NCBI GenBank assembly: GCA_964023205.1
Contig: OZ026851.1
Location: forward strand, 8,101,637 to 8,165,636
Direction: 5' to 3'
Length of the DNA stretch: 64,000 bases
Source: Lutraria lutraria
Taxonomy: Eukaryota; Mollusca; Bivalvia; Venerida; Mactridae
Every line of letters begins with the position of its first letter. Positions within the stretch are counted from its first letter, which is position 1. The position numbers and the translations under genes were made by a program. The notes under the pieces were generated by a model, which saw only the letters and a program-made list of their open reading frames with translations, ran no database searches and was not told the origin of the DNA. Shown here piece after piece: positions 22,677 through 36,100 of the stretch.

Positions 22677-23569
22677 TCTGTTCAATTACCGGTAGATGTT
22701 TTTTCTTACTATCATGTACTTATTATATGTGCAAGTCAAATTTTTGCTTGTTTCGCGCAAAGATCACAGCTCAAATTTTCCACTGAGCTAATATACTCCT
22801 GTTCTAGTGATAATTAAGATGTTCTTCGACTGAAATTGAAAATCTGCGAAGACAGTTTGAAAATGACTTTTTTAGCATTTTTGCAAAAAATTATGCCACA
22901 AAAAATATTTGGTATGAAGCACACCTAGAAGGCTTTCAATGGGTTGCTAAGGGAAAATAACAGAAGTTTTTCTACCTACCATGAATGTTTAGCCTTAGTT
23001 ATGTTTTGTTCAATTGATTAATAATTGCAATATTTAACCCTGCAACATGTATGTGTTATAGACAATATTTTATAGATTGTCCAACTTGTGTGAAATTGTT
23101 GTGAAGTCCTTTTTGGATCATGTTAAATATATTAACCATGTTCTACCTCATCTTTTCACATGATGTGTCACATGACATGTCACATGATATTGTAACATTC
23201 TTTGACCTAGGTAAAACTATGTAATTCTTTGGGGTTGCTTTCCCCTAACATTATCTCTGAAAAAAAAAACATTTGATGTTTGTTTTATAAATATTTATTT
23301 CTACATGCTTCTTGTACATTGTTTTAATCTTCTGCTTATTTTAAGAACTTTGTTTTTTTAATGGGCGGCCATGAAATCACCATAGGATAATTTAATTGTT
23401 TATCAGGTATCACTTTAGTACTTATGCATTATAGTGATATTTAGTTTTTAAAAATCAGTTTGACGAATTTTACTTTTTGGAATTTTTTTAAAAGTTTGAT
23501 AAGAGCTTGATAAAGATCTTTAATAATTATATTAAGATTATTGTTTACTGGTAGATGCAATTTTGAAAT
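22677..23569. other. Intergenic, nothing recognised
   Basis: AT-rich. The only notable motif is a cluster of CACATGA/TCACATG words near 23157-23192. Confidence 0.4.
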
Positions 23570-23747
23570 ATACAGGCAAACCTGTGAACAAAAGCCACTC
23601 TTGAGAAATAAAAGATATGGCCTTTATTGAAAGGTGGCCTTATTAGGAGGTCATTTTTTTTGATAATCAATGATGGTTTTTGAAAGATTCTTTTATACAC
23701 AGGGTGGTCTTTATTTAAAGGTGGCCGATAACACATGTTTGGCCGTG
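23570..23747 (+). repeat. Family F repeat
   Basis: ACAGGCAAACCTGTGAACAA to ACACATGTTTGGCCGTG. Confidence 0.7.
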
Positions 23748-24574
23748 TTTCTTTTTAAACAATGACTCAAACTTAAGTAAATATTCAAATTTAAGTCACA
23801 TGGAACACATTAATTTAGTGAACAAATAAAAGCTTAAATTAGGGGTTATCTTCATGTTTCTGTCATTACAAATAGGCATTAATGGACATTTCATCTTGAT
23901 TTTAGAATTATTTTATGGTCACTGAATGTGTTTTTGTTCCTCTTTCTTATAATGTCTTCATTAAATTAACTTGATTTGCTCAAATATAAAAATCATGAAA
24001 ATATACAAAAATTCTTGAATTGAAGTTTTTTACGAATATTTTATCTATATTGGTTTTGAGATTAAATGGTTTTTGTTGTAATGATTCAGTGATATTAACA
24101 TTGAGTCTAGCTCTTGCTTTACTCATATTTTTACAGAATTAAGGCATTTTTAATAAATTCTGTTTTATTTCTATTATTCTGCCATTTTATATATTGTTTT
24201 ATTTTAATCATTATTTCTAATTTTATGTTTGTTCCTGATTTGTTATCAGAGTAACCTCCAACAAACCTGATGTTATTCTGTGTAAGATTTGACATTATCT
24301 GAGTTACTGCCCTTAGTAGAAAAATAATGTCTCCATTTAATGCTTATGTGCATGTATAGATCTACCTAAATCAGACATTACCAGTTTAAATAAACATAAA
24401 TCTACAATTATCATGTATTCAACTCTTCGTGTTCATCACTGATTTATACCCCTTATAGAACTTAAAGACAAAGGGCTGGTATGTGTTTGACCTCAATGTC
24501 TTAAGTTCATTCCTTGATTGTTGATGATTTTTTTTTTAACCTGTAATTTTTTTGGCTTTTTTAGCTCACCAGAG
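23748..24574. other. Intergenic, nothing recognised
   Basis: AT-rich with long T and A runs; no coding or repeat signal that I can support. Confidence 0.4.
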
Positions 24575-24801
24575 CACAAAGTGCTCAATGTCAGTTATTG
24601 TGATCGTGTGAAGCTATTGTTCGTCTGTGCATCTGACCATCAGCAATTGCTTTAAAGAACATCTCCTCCTCGAGCAGTACGCCAATTTCAACTGAACTTT
24701 ACAGGCTCAGGGGTCAAAATTGACCGCCCCCTGGGTCAATTGATTTTGTAATTAGTCTTTTTTCTGGTGAGCGATATATGGCCATCATGGCCCTCTTGTT
24801 T
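24575..24801 (+). mobile_element. Short Helitron/Helentron-like element ('agctcacc')
   Basis: Starts TTTTTAGCTCACCAGAGCAC and ends GGTGAGCGATATATGGCCAT with the hairpin GGCCATCATGGCC, then CTCTTG and T. Lacks the tandem repeats of the longer relatives at 46 and 51 kb. Confidence 0.6.
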
Positions 24802-25042
24802 TGTTTTGCCATTAATAGCATATTTCTATATTGTATAAGATTAATTGTTGTAATAATGTTAACTAGCTATATATGTTTAACATGCATACGTTTATCACAT
24901 TATTTGAGAATTGTTGTGTATGTTTAATCACCTTTATGTTTATCTTTAAGAGAAAAAATTGCTGGAAATAAATTTTGATACAAAAAAAAATATTTTGTTT
25001 TTTCTATTCATGGAAAAAATGAACAAGAAAAAAAGAAACTTG

Positions 25043-25302
25043 TTGTGAACAAAGGCCACCCTTACAAAAGACAATATAGAACCTTTACTGCCGATGGTTT
25101 TGTTCTAAATACAGTCAAACCTGCAAACATGGGCCACCCTTGGGATAGACAAAATAATTTACCATTATTGACAGATTGTCAATTTTTGGAGGACATTTTG
25201 TTCTTAATAATCAATGATACGGGTATCAAAAGAACTGCCATTATCCACAGGGTGGCTTTTATTTTTGAAAGTCCATGGCCACTAACACAGGTTTGGCAGT
25301 AT
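25043..25302 (+). repeat. Family F repeats, partial plus complete
   Basis: A fragment (TGTGAACAAAGGCCACCCTT) is followed at 25110 by a full copy, ACAGTCAAACCTGCAAACAT to CACAGGTTTGGCAGTA. Confidence 0.7.
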
Positions 25303-25557
25303 ATATAATTTTATGATAACTGCAACACATTCGTGAATCTTTTCACGTTTTGATGAAAAGTGTGATTAATTGTATATTCAAGCGGGTATGAACCCATCTT
25401 AAAAATTCCAAATATTAGCCATGTTCAAAATGGCCACTGACATATACAAAAACAAAATTAACAGGTGTGAGAACCTGCATGATGAAATTTTTAACATTTT
25501 GTCATTCCTTTTAGTTTAATATGAATATTTTTATGCTGTATGGCATGGCATAATATG

Positions 25558-25805
25558 ACCCGTCTGTGGTTGAGTGGTTAAGGTCACTGTCTTCAAATCA
25601 CTGTAACCTCTCATTGATTGAGGGTCGTGTGTTCGAGCCCAGCTTCCGACCATATGTCTCCATGTGAGAAAGTTGGCAGTTACTTATGGAGGATGGGAGT
25701 CTAGTACTGGTTCTTTTCAGGAACGATGGTTTGGTTTACTGTCTGCATCATACGACTCTGACTGTTGAAAAGGGGCGTATAACTCAATATAAATAAAACA
25801 AAACC
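25558..25805 (+). mobile_element. tRNA-derived SINE (family S2)
   Basis: GTCTGTGGTTGAGTGGTTAA, B-box TGTTCGAGCCC, body GTTACTTATGGAGGATGGGA and CATACGACTCTGACTGTT, tail AATAAAACAAAACC. Confidence 0.78.
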
Positions 25806-25854
25806 AAACTGCTACATTCCTCTGTCCTTTTTCTCAAAGTAAGTTATCTTGACA

Positions 25855-26025
25855 CCCACAGCAGCCTTTGCTTCCTCCCGAGTTCTAGGATTCCAAGGCT
25901 AGTCACACACGGCAGCAAATGTGACAGGACAAGAAAAATAATATACCCAATGCAGGGCTAGAACCCGTGACCTGCCTACAAGTCAGATGCTCTACAAACT
26001 GAACTAATCTGGCTGATGAATATTA
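25855..26025 (-). mobile_element. tRNA-derived SINE, reverse orientation, head part
   Basis: On the minus strand AGATTAGTTCAGTTTGTAGA, GCATCTGACTTGTAGGCAGG and B-box GGGTTCTAGCCC form a tRNA-like head followed by the body. Confidence 0.6.
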
Positions 26026-26063
26026 CAGCCAATTTATAAATACAAATACCATATACATGTATA

Positions 26064-26353
26064 GCGCGATTTTATTAAACTGTCGAAGCTGCATAATTTC
26101 ATGGTCTATGGTTGCATTTATTTTTGGCTACGTAGGATTCGATTACTTTCGCAATCTATACAAAGAAATTCAACATACCGGTTATTGAAAGTATAATCAT
26201 GTATCCAAAGATGCGTTTCATAATACTATATAAACATGGGACATTCCCTAACAGTAAAATAAACGAAAACTATTGACTGTGGTACGAAGGTAATAATAAT
26301 CACATTCAGCAACCGTGTAATTATTCAGCTTTGACAGGTTAATAAAATTGCAC
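26064..26353. mobile_element. Foldback MITE (family H), copy 1
   Basis: Left GCGCGATTTTATTAAACTGT and right CAGGTTAATAAAATTGCAC are parts of long inverted arms (AGCTGCATAATTTCATGGTC against CGTGTAATTATTCAGCTTTG). Four copies in the window. Confidence 0.8.
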
Positions 26354-26468
26354 TATACTATACTGCAACCCATAGGGATAACAATAGATCACCACACTTT
26401 GTAATGATGTCACTGCTTTGATAGTACCCTGTGTTACAGGGTAGATGTATGCTGTTTAGAACTACATG

Positions 26469-26970
26469 TACAGTCTAACCCATGCAAAAAGGCCACCCTT
26501 GAGAAAGACATCGTTTTGCCTTTATTGACTAGTGGTATTTAGGCTGAAAATAAAATATTGTTTGTTTGTAGTGCTCCGATCGACCCATCAAAATGGCCCC
26601 CACTTTTCTATTTTTTTTAGGTTTTCAAGTTGAATTTTTTTTTAATCTATTTGCAACCGTTTTGTAAAAAAATGTACTCTGTTTTTAAACCAAACTGAAA
26701 TACATGGCCTTTTTTCATATTATATTCTGTCATATTACATGTTTAATGCAGAGCAGACTACATGAAAATGTTGTGTATTGCTACTGCCAATTATTTTCAC
26801 AATGCATTTTCAGAACCTACCTACCTACCCACCCACCTCTGGAAATTAGGGTCGAAGCACTACAAACGAACAATTTTTTTAATGATGGCCTTATTTGGAG
26901 GTTATTTTGTTCTTTTAATCACAATGTGGACTTCATTCGGAGAAGACCGCTAACACAGGTTTGAGTGTAA
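26469..26970 (+). repeat. Family F repeat split by a DNA element
   Basis: ACAGTCTAACCCATGCAAAA on the left and CACAGGTTTGAGTGTAA on the right are one family F copy, separated by the inverted-repeat element at 26557. Confidence 0.65.
26557..26874. mobile_element. ~318-bp inverted-repeat DNA element
   Basis: Left ATTGTTTGTTTGTAGTGCTC and right GAAGCACTACAAACGAACAA are inverted repeats. No coding capacity and no clear target duplication. Confidence 0.6.
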
Positions 26971-26974
26971 TTGA

Positions 26975-27107
26975 AAAAGATTTCTTGCACGTTCCGAGAG
27001 TTTATGGTCCGGAATAATGGCATTTACACACGTCCACAAATGTCAAGCGTTTTGTTACCCAGATCTATATTATTTTTTCTCGGTGACAAAGAAACAACAG
27101 TTTTATT
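26975..27107 (+). promoter_or_regulatory. Likely ARMC8 5' UTR / promoter region
   Basis: Non-repetitive stretch directly before the proposed start codon, somewhat richer in CpG (ACGTTCCGAGAG, GGTCCGGAATA) than its neighbours. No TATA box. An in-frame TGA at 27084-27086 closes the frame upstream of the ATG. Confidence 0.35.
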
Positions 27108-27125
27108 ATGCTTGTTTCTTCAATG
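27108..27125 (+). CDS. ARMC8: ARMC8 candidate first coding exon
   Basis: ATG CTT GTT TCT TCA ATG encodes MLVSSM, then a strong donor GTAAGA. Phase 0 fits the next exon ([10 protein letters not shown]), and the joined [16 protein letters not shown] resembles the vertebrate MSVLSEVTASSRHYVD start. The exon is too short for certainty; a different upstream start exon is possible. Confidence 0.5.
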
Positions 27126-30100
27126 GTAAGATGCAACATATTTTGTTGTCAATCTTGTAATCTCATGTAATACTGTTATTTATCGTGCGTAGAATTTCAT
27201 GCGTTTCATTGTCACTATTAGACGAAAATTATATTGTCATGAAATTCGGATAATTAACCTTCGGATAAATAGTTTTTAAAGGGCCCTTTTCATTAAATTG
27301 TTTGAAATAAATCACTTCAGTTGACGATTTTGTTTTGTTATTGATAAAATTAAGCTATGCCATAGATTTAAAATTGCTTTGTTTGTAATGTTCATGCATT
27401 ATAGCACAAGAACTAATTAAGAACTTTGTGTATATTGTTTATTATTTGTGTAGTGAAAGACTCAAGGTTCTTGTGATTTATACATTCAACAAGTTATTTT
27501 TTAACAAAAGTAAATCTATATATAATAAATAAATAATTGATTAAGAAAATTGATTAATTTCACATGTATGTATTGTATTTTGTTTTTCCTTCTTTTAGTT
27601 TATCTTTTTCATACATACAGCTTTGGGGAACAGGTATCAGGTCCCTTTGATGGGGAAATTTGCTTCGTGAAACACTAATATTTTATTAATTCTGGGGAAA
27701 TTTTTCTCTCGGTGGGAAAAAATAAATTTTTTTTTACTTGGGGTACAGGGCAGAATGCCTGACCCAAAATGGCATAAAAATAGGCCTGATATATTTTACA
27801 ACTTACTGACTTTGTTACAGGAGGTAGATGGACTAAGTAGTCACTATGATGTGTTACATTCTGACGAGCCTCAGAAATGGCAAGAAGCATTAACGTAAGT
27901 TGTACAGTTGCTTAAATGGGATGAATATAATCATGTCTACATAATATTTGTTGATATCTACCAATTAGGGCTGAGTATCAATAAAAATGATCGATACGAT
28001 ATTTGATACATCAATTGATATTCCATACATACGACATAAAAACAGAAATACTGAGATACATTGACTGTATTAACAATGGTACACAAAATCAAATTTTGGT
28101 TTAAAAAAACTACTTAAATGTACCTAATAATAAGGGAAGGTAGCCAATGTTAATTCAACAGGCATGCCAAACACTCATGCTGAACTGCAATAAGAAACGA
28201 CCAGATAACTATTTTTTGTGGTTGACAAAAGGTTGGTTTTACATTATGTTTTACAACTTTTCATTTGAATCCATTAACAAAACACACAAAACACGGTCCT
28301 AAGTTGCACCAAATCAACACAAATTTAGACACATGTCGTTGGCGTATACAAGTATACAGTACAAAACATTGACTGGTCGATTTTTATATTAGAACTCACT
28401 AATAGATATTAGATAAACACGTTTTCTTTGAGCAGCTATTTATAGCACATATGGGATTTCCACTTAAAACAACAAAATATCGCTGAAAACTCAACTGTTT
28501 TTGAATGCCGATGCAACAATGTTGACATTAAAATGTTGCAAAGGAATCCTGTCGTCTGGTTGGTTAAAAATATAGTTTTATTCAGTACGGTCGGGCGCAG
28601 TCTGAAATTAATATTGATACTTCCTTGTCGAAAAAGATAAGTGGTCAGCGATATTTTAGTAAAAGCTGTCCGATAGCGTAATATGAAAAGGTATGGGCGT
28701 GTGTTGTATGAACCATGGATCGACATATTCTCATATTGATTTTATAATACATGTATAACTTTATTTTCGTTGGTTAGAATTTGTATAAAAAATAAACGAC
28801 CGGGTAATAACGACTTTTAACCGATGTATCAACTTCTGCTTCATGTACACGACAATGACGACACACTTACTATTACACAAAGGCGGCAAAAAAAAAACGA
28901 ACAGAAAACAAGCAAAACATGTTTTTAAATTCATTTTTGTTTTGATCGATATTTGTTCGATACATGAACGTTCGATACAATATATCAACTGAACCCTATA
29001 TACCGGTTTCCGATATGATACACGAACAGGTACTCAGCCCTACTACCCATACATGAATTAATTTCAATCTTTTGATACACAGTTATGCAGACAATATTGT
29101 ACAGATTTTGAAAACTGTCACAAGATTTTTAGGCTTATTTATTGGTCTGAATCTGATTGATTGCATAATATATTACATTCACATGAAACAGTTCCATGAA
29201 TGCAAAAATGTTCTCAATGATATTGATTCCAGGAGTTTTATGTTCAGCCAGTGTCGCGTTTATAAAATGATGAATTTGATACTTTTGCAGGATTTTGTCT
29301 TGAATCAGTGAGAAAGGTCATAGATCTCATAATAATGAAGTATCTTTACTGTGGGTAGTAGCATTGTGTTTGTTGATGTGTGAATATCTGACTTGTATAT
29401 ATATGTTAAATAGCTTATTTGGAACATCGTCGGATACCCACGGTCGCTGCCTCCGCTCCGCTACGTACATCTCATCAGATGGACGTAGTGGAGCGGAGGC
29501 AGCGACCATGGGTATCCGACGATGAATTGGAATGAAAGCACAATAATGCATATAATCATATACATTTTTGTATCCTATACTCCTATAATTATGTTTATGT
29601 TATCATAAAAATGTTATCTTTTTATTGTAATAAACATACTCTTTATTCAGATGGACCAAGAATTCTGTTATCGGCAACAACAAACAAAAAAATATAGCCA
29701 TCAACCATGGTATTGTTCCAAGGTAAGTTTATTCCATCCTGATCAATTTGCACTCTGAGTTCAGTTAGACCTAAGGAATAAATAGCTGCTGTATACCATG
29801 GGATGACATAATACACACTTTTGATTCGTATGAACTATGATGCACAGACACTGCTGCATCTGTAGTTTTAAGATGACCTTATTATGCTCTTTTGCTAATG
29901 TCCGTCCGTAACCAAACCTTGTCTGGGCAATAACTAGAGAACTATTTGGCCTAAGCTCCTCAGACTTTGGTTGGGGTGTTGGCCATCACATGTTGATGAC
30001 CCCTATTGATTTTGAAGTCAAGGTCTTACCATTCTGTTCACCTTTAGAGGGTATCTGTGTCTCTCGAACACTTCTTGTTATTGAGTTTCAGTTTTATAAA

Positions 30101-33100
30101 CTACAAATTTTATGCCCAAGATGACCATTTAAAAAAAACTTTTTATCATCAAATGGCATTTTTAATGGACAGTAATGCCAGCATAGTTGAAGTCAGAAAT
30201 GATAAATTATACCTAAAAAGTGTACAAACAAGAATATTCATATCTCAAACTGTTGTATATTATGTATTATTCATATTTTTTTTCTATTACTTTAACACTT
30301 TTGTCGAAACTGTGGTAGAACAAAGATAAACTGATCGAAACTTAATTATAAACTAGAGATCTTGTATTGGTTCAGATTGTTACAGTGGATTGTAGATGAA
30401 GATGCTCCTCAAACATTACGTACTGATGCTGCTGTCGTTATGGGGTCCATTGCTAAAGGAACTGTGGACAATATCAATACACTGGTTGAAGAAGGCAGTG
30501 TATCTGTGTTACTGAAAGGTTTGATGTTTCTTTGTTGTACAGTCCTTGTGGTTTTAGATAATTTTACTTTTTAGTGATACAGGTTCCAATCCTGGCCGCA
30601 GCAGGTCATGCCCTCCTTTGAGAATTTAATGAAAATGTTTATTTCCTCCATATGTGAAGTTGTCAGTTCCTTGTGGAAGGATAAATTAGTACTGGTTAGA
30701 GTATAGTCAAGAACAACTGGATAGGTAATCCAGCTGTCATATAAAATTGTGATAATGTTGAAAACAGACGACAAACCCTCTGAAACCAAATATATTTTGC
30801 AGGAAATGACTTCAGTGTCAAACATCTGTTGTCTATCAAATAGATACAGTCTGATTTAGCTTTATTTTCCCCCAAGTGAATGGTAATGGTCTCTCTCAGT
30901 CTCTCTGTATGTCTGCACGTCCCTCCTAAGGTTTTGTCTAGAGCATTCAAGGTATCCTCTTGAAACTTGGAATAGTTCTAGATGACAATATTATTAAAGA
31001 AAATTATCTGCTTTTTACTTTTCCACAATTGTGCAGTTGTTTTTATTTTACTAACATATTTTGTTTGGCACATTATACATATATTCTTGAAAGATTTAAA
31101 TATACTAAGCAAAACTTCCAGTGCACAGTTCTATAATAATGATCAATATTTATTAAATATTACTATTTACTCATTATGAATACATGTCACTTAACCATCT
31201 GTTAACAGGTTGCATAAGTAAAACTTAACCAACAACAAATCGTATCCAATTTAGGTCAATAACCTGTGATTTATAAAGTCACGTTTTTTCACAAATTCTG
31301 TATAAATATCTGCTATGACCACCGACCGCAATAATAAGAGCGCGACAACGGTTCCTCGTTGACTAAATAAGGCGTCGGATAGAATGCATAGGAACATTGT
31401 TCCATTCCTGCTGAATCACTATGGTAAGTTACTGTAGGTTTCTGGGCTATATTTATAAAAATACTTGTTCAATTACATGTACGATTCGTTGTTCATACCC
31501 CTCCCTCAAAAAGTAAAATAAGGAACATTGCATTTGTATTTGGTGGGAAACGTTTCGCTAAACATGCTTTAACATGTTTATTTGTTTACTTACCAACAAG
31601 CTGTGATTTATTCCATAAATTGCACACAGTAGTTACAATACAGGTTAAAGCCCTTGCTACTGCAAGCTGCGGTGTTCCAGCCTGGAGTAGACCAATCGCA
31701 CGTGCGCGATTTTAGGGGCTGATTCTTGGCATAATCACGACCTAGTGGTCACAAAATCAATTGCTAAAGTGATAAATAAAGGTTAACGAATGAGTTAATA
31801 TCCATTTTAATTTATCGATTTACACTCGAGCGTTTAACAGCTTATTGGTGATTAATCGCGTAATCATGTGACACATTTTGTCAATACACATTGTTTTGAT
31901 AAGATTGCTTGCTGTGTAACATTTTCTGCAAATTTTATTTAAATGAAATGATATATGAATAAAATATGAAGAAATATAGAAATGCGTTGGAAGATTTGTT
32001 TTGTATACTAAATGTAATATTTCCATTTCAGGTTTAGCAAGCTCTAATTTGCCATTTATTGAAGCTTGTTTGAGATGTTTGAGAACAATATTCATCAATA
32101 ACAACAACTGTACAAATCTTATATATCAGGTAAAATATATCACTCAACTAAATCAAAGTGATACAGTAAAACATGGTTAGGATGAACTCTGATATAATAA
32201 AGAATCAGTTACAGTGAAGTACAGTCAAACCTGTGTTAACAGCCACCTCCGAATAAAGGCCACCATGTGTATGAAGGCCATTCTTTTAAAAACACTCATG
32301 GATTATTTGGAACAAAATCACCTCTGAATAAAGTCCACCTGTCAATTAAGACAATATTTTGTATTTTCCTTTGTTCACAGGTTTGACTGTGGTTATATTT
32401 CACCAACCAAACACGCCCTTCTTTTTTTCACTGTCATTTACTGTATTTTCATTTATTTTCGTTGGGCTCAATTTTCGTCGTTTTTACTATAATGGCTATT
32501 TCGTGGGGACATAAATTCGTGGATTTTGATTTTTGACAAGAAATGCCTTATCTTTGCATTTATACTCATGGGGATTTGATTTCGTGGATTAGCCGACCCA
32601 TGAAATCCACGAAATTAAGTCCCCAACGAAAATTAATGATTCCACAGTATACAGAAAAATATCAATAATACAATATAGCAATAATTTGAGTCTCGAAGGT
32701 ATTCATTGTAACCATGTTCCACCTTATAAGTTAGTTGAGCAGTCATTGTGTCATTGCAGTACACTGTCATGTAATTTTGTCAAAAAAATTTCATATAGCC
32801 TCACTTTGTGTATTTTCAATTTTCTAAATGGTCACAAATTCACTTAACAATGTGCAAACATTCATCTTGCGCAAATAATAATGATTCCACAGTAGTTCTT
32901 AGATATATAGTATAATCCCTGAAATCCGAACCCCTTCCAGACTGAGCCAAAAGCCCAGGTTTCTGAGAATTCCGGGTATCTGAGAACTTAGGATAAATTC
33001 CGAAAAAAAAAAAACTTGAAAAATCATTTGATTCTCTGGGCTTTCCAGTTTTTAGGGAGTCTAGTTTTCAGGGAGTCCAGTTTTCAGGGAGTCCAGTTTT

Positions 33101-36100
33101 CAGGGTGTCCAGTTTTAAGGAAGTCCAGTTTTCAGGGAGTCCAGTTTTTAGGGAGTCTAGTTTTAGGGAGTCTAGTTTTTAGGGAGTCCAGTTTTCAGGG
33201 AGTCCAGTTTTTCAGGGTGTCCAGTTTTTAGGGGTTTTGCTGTATATTGTTTATTTCTGGTTTTCTATGTTTTTACAGTAACAAGTCATTTGATATGCTA
33301 ACAAGTGAATGCATCATTGATTGACTGATATTTTCGTTTCAGGATTCCACAGTGTTACCACATCTTGTCAGTATTATGTCACAGTCTGTATGTACACAGG
33401 AATGTGTTACCAGTATACTTGCCAATTCTTGTCATGTAAGTGAGAGCATATAAAACTATAGACTAACTGGTGAAGCCAGTTTAAAAAGTTGTGAGTCATG
33501 CAACTGAGTCATGCAACTGAGTCATGCAACTAAATAATTAAAAAGCCCTTGTCCAAAAAATTTTTATGCCCATGTATCGATAGACTGTTTCTGGCCTGTC
33601 AAAGGTCAAGGTCGCCCTGAGGGGGTATTTTGTTTTGTTCTTTTTTTACGGTACAAGCATGATTATAATGTCACATAACAATTTTTAAGGATGGCCTAAC
33701 CTAATTTTTTTATATTAGTCACACCTCTGACAAAGCTGTAGTTCATTTTAACTGATATTTTGTAGAGTGTTGAGGAGCAGAATAAGATTTGTCGTAGTGG
33801 TATATTGCCTGTGTTGGTGTCACTATTAGCTGGAAAGGTTTATAAAGTACAGATGCCTACACTGAAATGTCTCGCCGTTCTGGTCAAAGACAATGATGAG
33901 AACTGTATGGTAGTTGTGACAGGTGAGTTTCTACATTATACAATTTTGCTGATTCACAGATTTCCATGAAATTTGAGTCCCTAAGGACCATTTTGATATC
34001 GCTGACTCGAGAGGATTGACCCATCGGATTTGTACATAGTTGATTTATACTGTACCTGGTATTTGGTAAGCTTCATGTTTTATCCTTATCACATGCTGTC
34101 ATTGTAATTGTTTGTTTTTTGGACGAATTTTCAGCTGATTTTCACATTAGCTGTTGGCAGCCCTGTTTATAGTAACTAGCTGAGTATCATATTATAGAGA
34201 GATTGAGTTTGTCTGTTCATCTTTATATCTGAAAACGAGGTTATAAAACTTGAGATTGGTCTCAAATCTCATATTTTAGTTATTTGATGTCTGTAAGATT
34301 ATGATGATTAAACGAGGTAATATTTATCATATATTAAACTTCCAGATTGAGAATGCAAATAATTAAGTGTCACATATTTACAGTAATCAATTGTGTATAA
34401 AAGGCCTGTTTTTGCATCCAAAATAAACAAATATGGTGCCATTTTTTTTATATTTTTTATCTGTTTGTACATTTTCTTTGCTAAAACATGTCATTTTCAT
34501 ACATAATAAAAAAAATCCCAGGATTTCTGCTGCGTCTTATACACAGGTCTGACACGAGTGATTATAGAAATTTATGCTTATCACAATATTTGAACATTTC
34601 AGCCTCCCAGAATGGAGAGCCTCTCGTAAATATATTGGTTCAATTACTGATGAGAGATAAAACCTCTGAGATGCAGATTTTAGCGGCCAAAGTTCTCGCT
34701 TACTTGTGTAGAGGTGGCGCTATTGATCCTCAAGATCCCAAAATTGCCATGAAGGTAAAATCCTTGGTTCATTTATTTGTTTGATTGTTAGTTACGAGGC
34801 CTCTGTAGTCAAGTGGTTATGATCTGTGACTATCAATCACTAGTACCTCACAGCTGTGAGTTCGAATCCCACCAAGTACTAAATCGAGGGCTCAGCGCAA
34901 CACTGGCGTAACTTGTTCTTATTTCCATATGAGTTACGACACTGTTACGTTGAACCCTCGAAATATCACATGTGAGGAGCTGTCAAGCCAGCCTACTGAA
35001 GGTCTATGGTTCTATACCATCTTCCCCCCTCGAAAATAATGAGCCCATGGGTCTATATTTTTATGCCCTTGCCATTCGAAATTGCTGAAGGGCATAAAGT
35101 ATTATATCTGTTCGTCCGTCTGTCCGCGATAACTCATGAAATATTTCATTGATTGGTTTCATATTTTATAAGAAGGTGTATGATAATAAGATACAGGTCA
35201 AGTTTGATTTCTATTAAAATCCAAACATTTCCACAGGAGTTATGGCCCCTTTTTGACTTAGTGCTTAGCGGGGGCATTTGTGTACTCCAGACACATTTCT
35301 AGTATCTATAGATAATACCAGTATATTTTTAAAAAAATTAGATTTTGTAAGTGTATCATACAAGTTGTATTGCTATAAGATTTATGTCAGCTAAATCCTG
35401 ATTCAATGGTTAGTGTGCAGGATATGATCAAAACTAGATCACGACAGGCTATACCTTTCTAGTTAAATATGACAAAATTTTCCTCTATAAGTGGAGAAGT
35501 TGACAGCTCCTTGTTGAAGGATAAGTTGTATTTGCCATGTATACATTATGATGAATTTGCTGGACTTAAGGAGGCAGTGGCCATGGTCCAGTGCACTTGA
35601 CTTGTAACCTGGTTAGCAGAGTTTGAATCTTAGTGTAAAAGGTCATACCCTTCCATGAATATTTTCCTCAATATGTGAAGGAGTTACAGGTTCCTTGTGG
35701 AAGGGTAAGTTAGTACTGGTTAGAATACAGTCCAAGAAAATTGGTTAGATGAACCCAACATCTTATAAAACTATAACTAATATATTGTTGAAAAATGGTG
35801 TTAAATCAAATGAAACAAGGAAATTCTTTCAGTAATTACAAAAATTGTTTGTTGTAGACTCTCCCGTGTTTAGTACGGATGTGTAGTAAGGATCGTACTC
35901 TAGAAGAGAATGTTGAGGGCGCTGAGACTTTGGCTTATCTGTTAGAAGTGGATGCTGATTTACAGAAGACGGCTTCCATATCTGATCACATCATTAAAAC
36001 ATTGTCTGAGTATCTGAAGTATACGGATGTTCAACAGATTAACAGAAGTGGAAAAAGAAGTGTAAGAAAATAGTTCAAGAAGTTTTTAATCCAATGCTAA

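Noticed and set aside
28436..28988. Minus-strand open frames inside the hAT-like element as a transposase
   Set aside because: Short, with no BED finger or hAT dimerisation motif that I can recognise.
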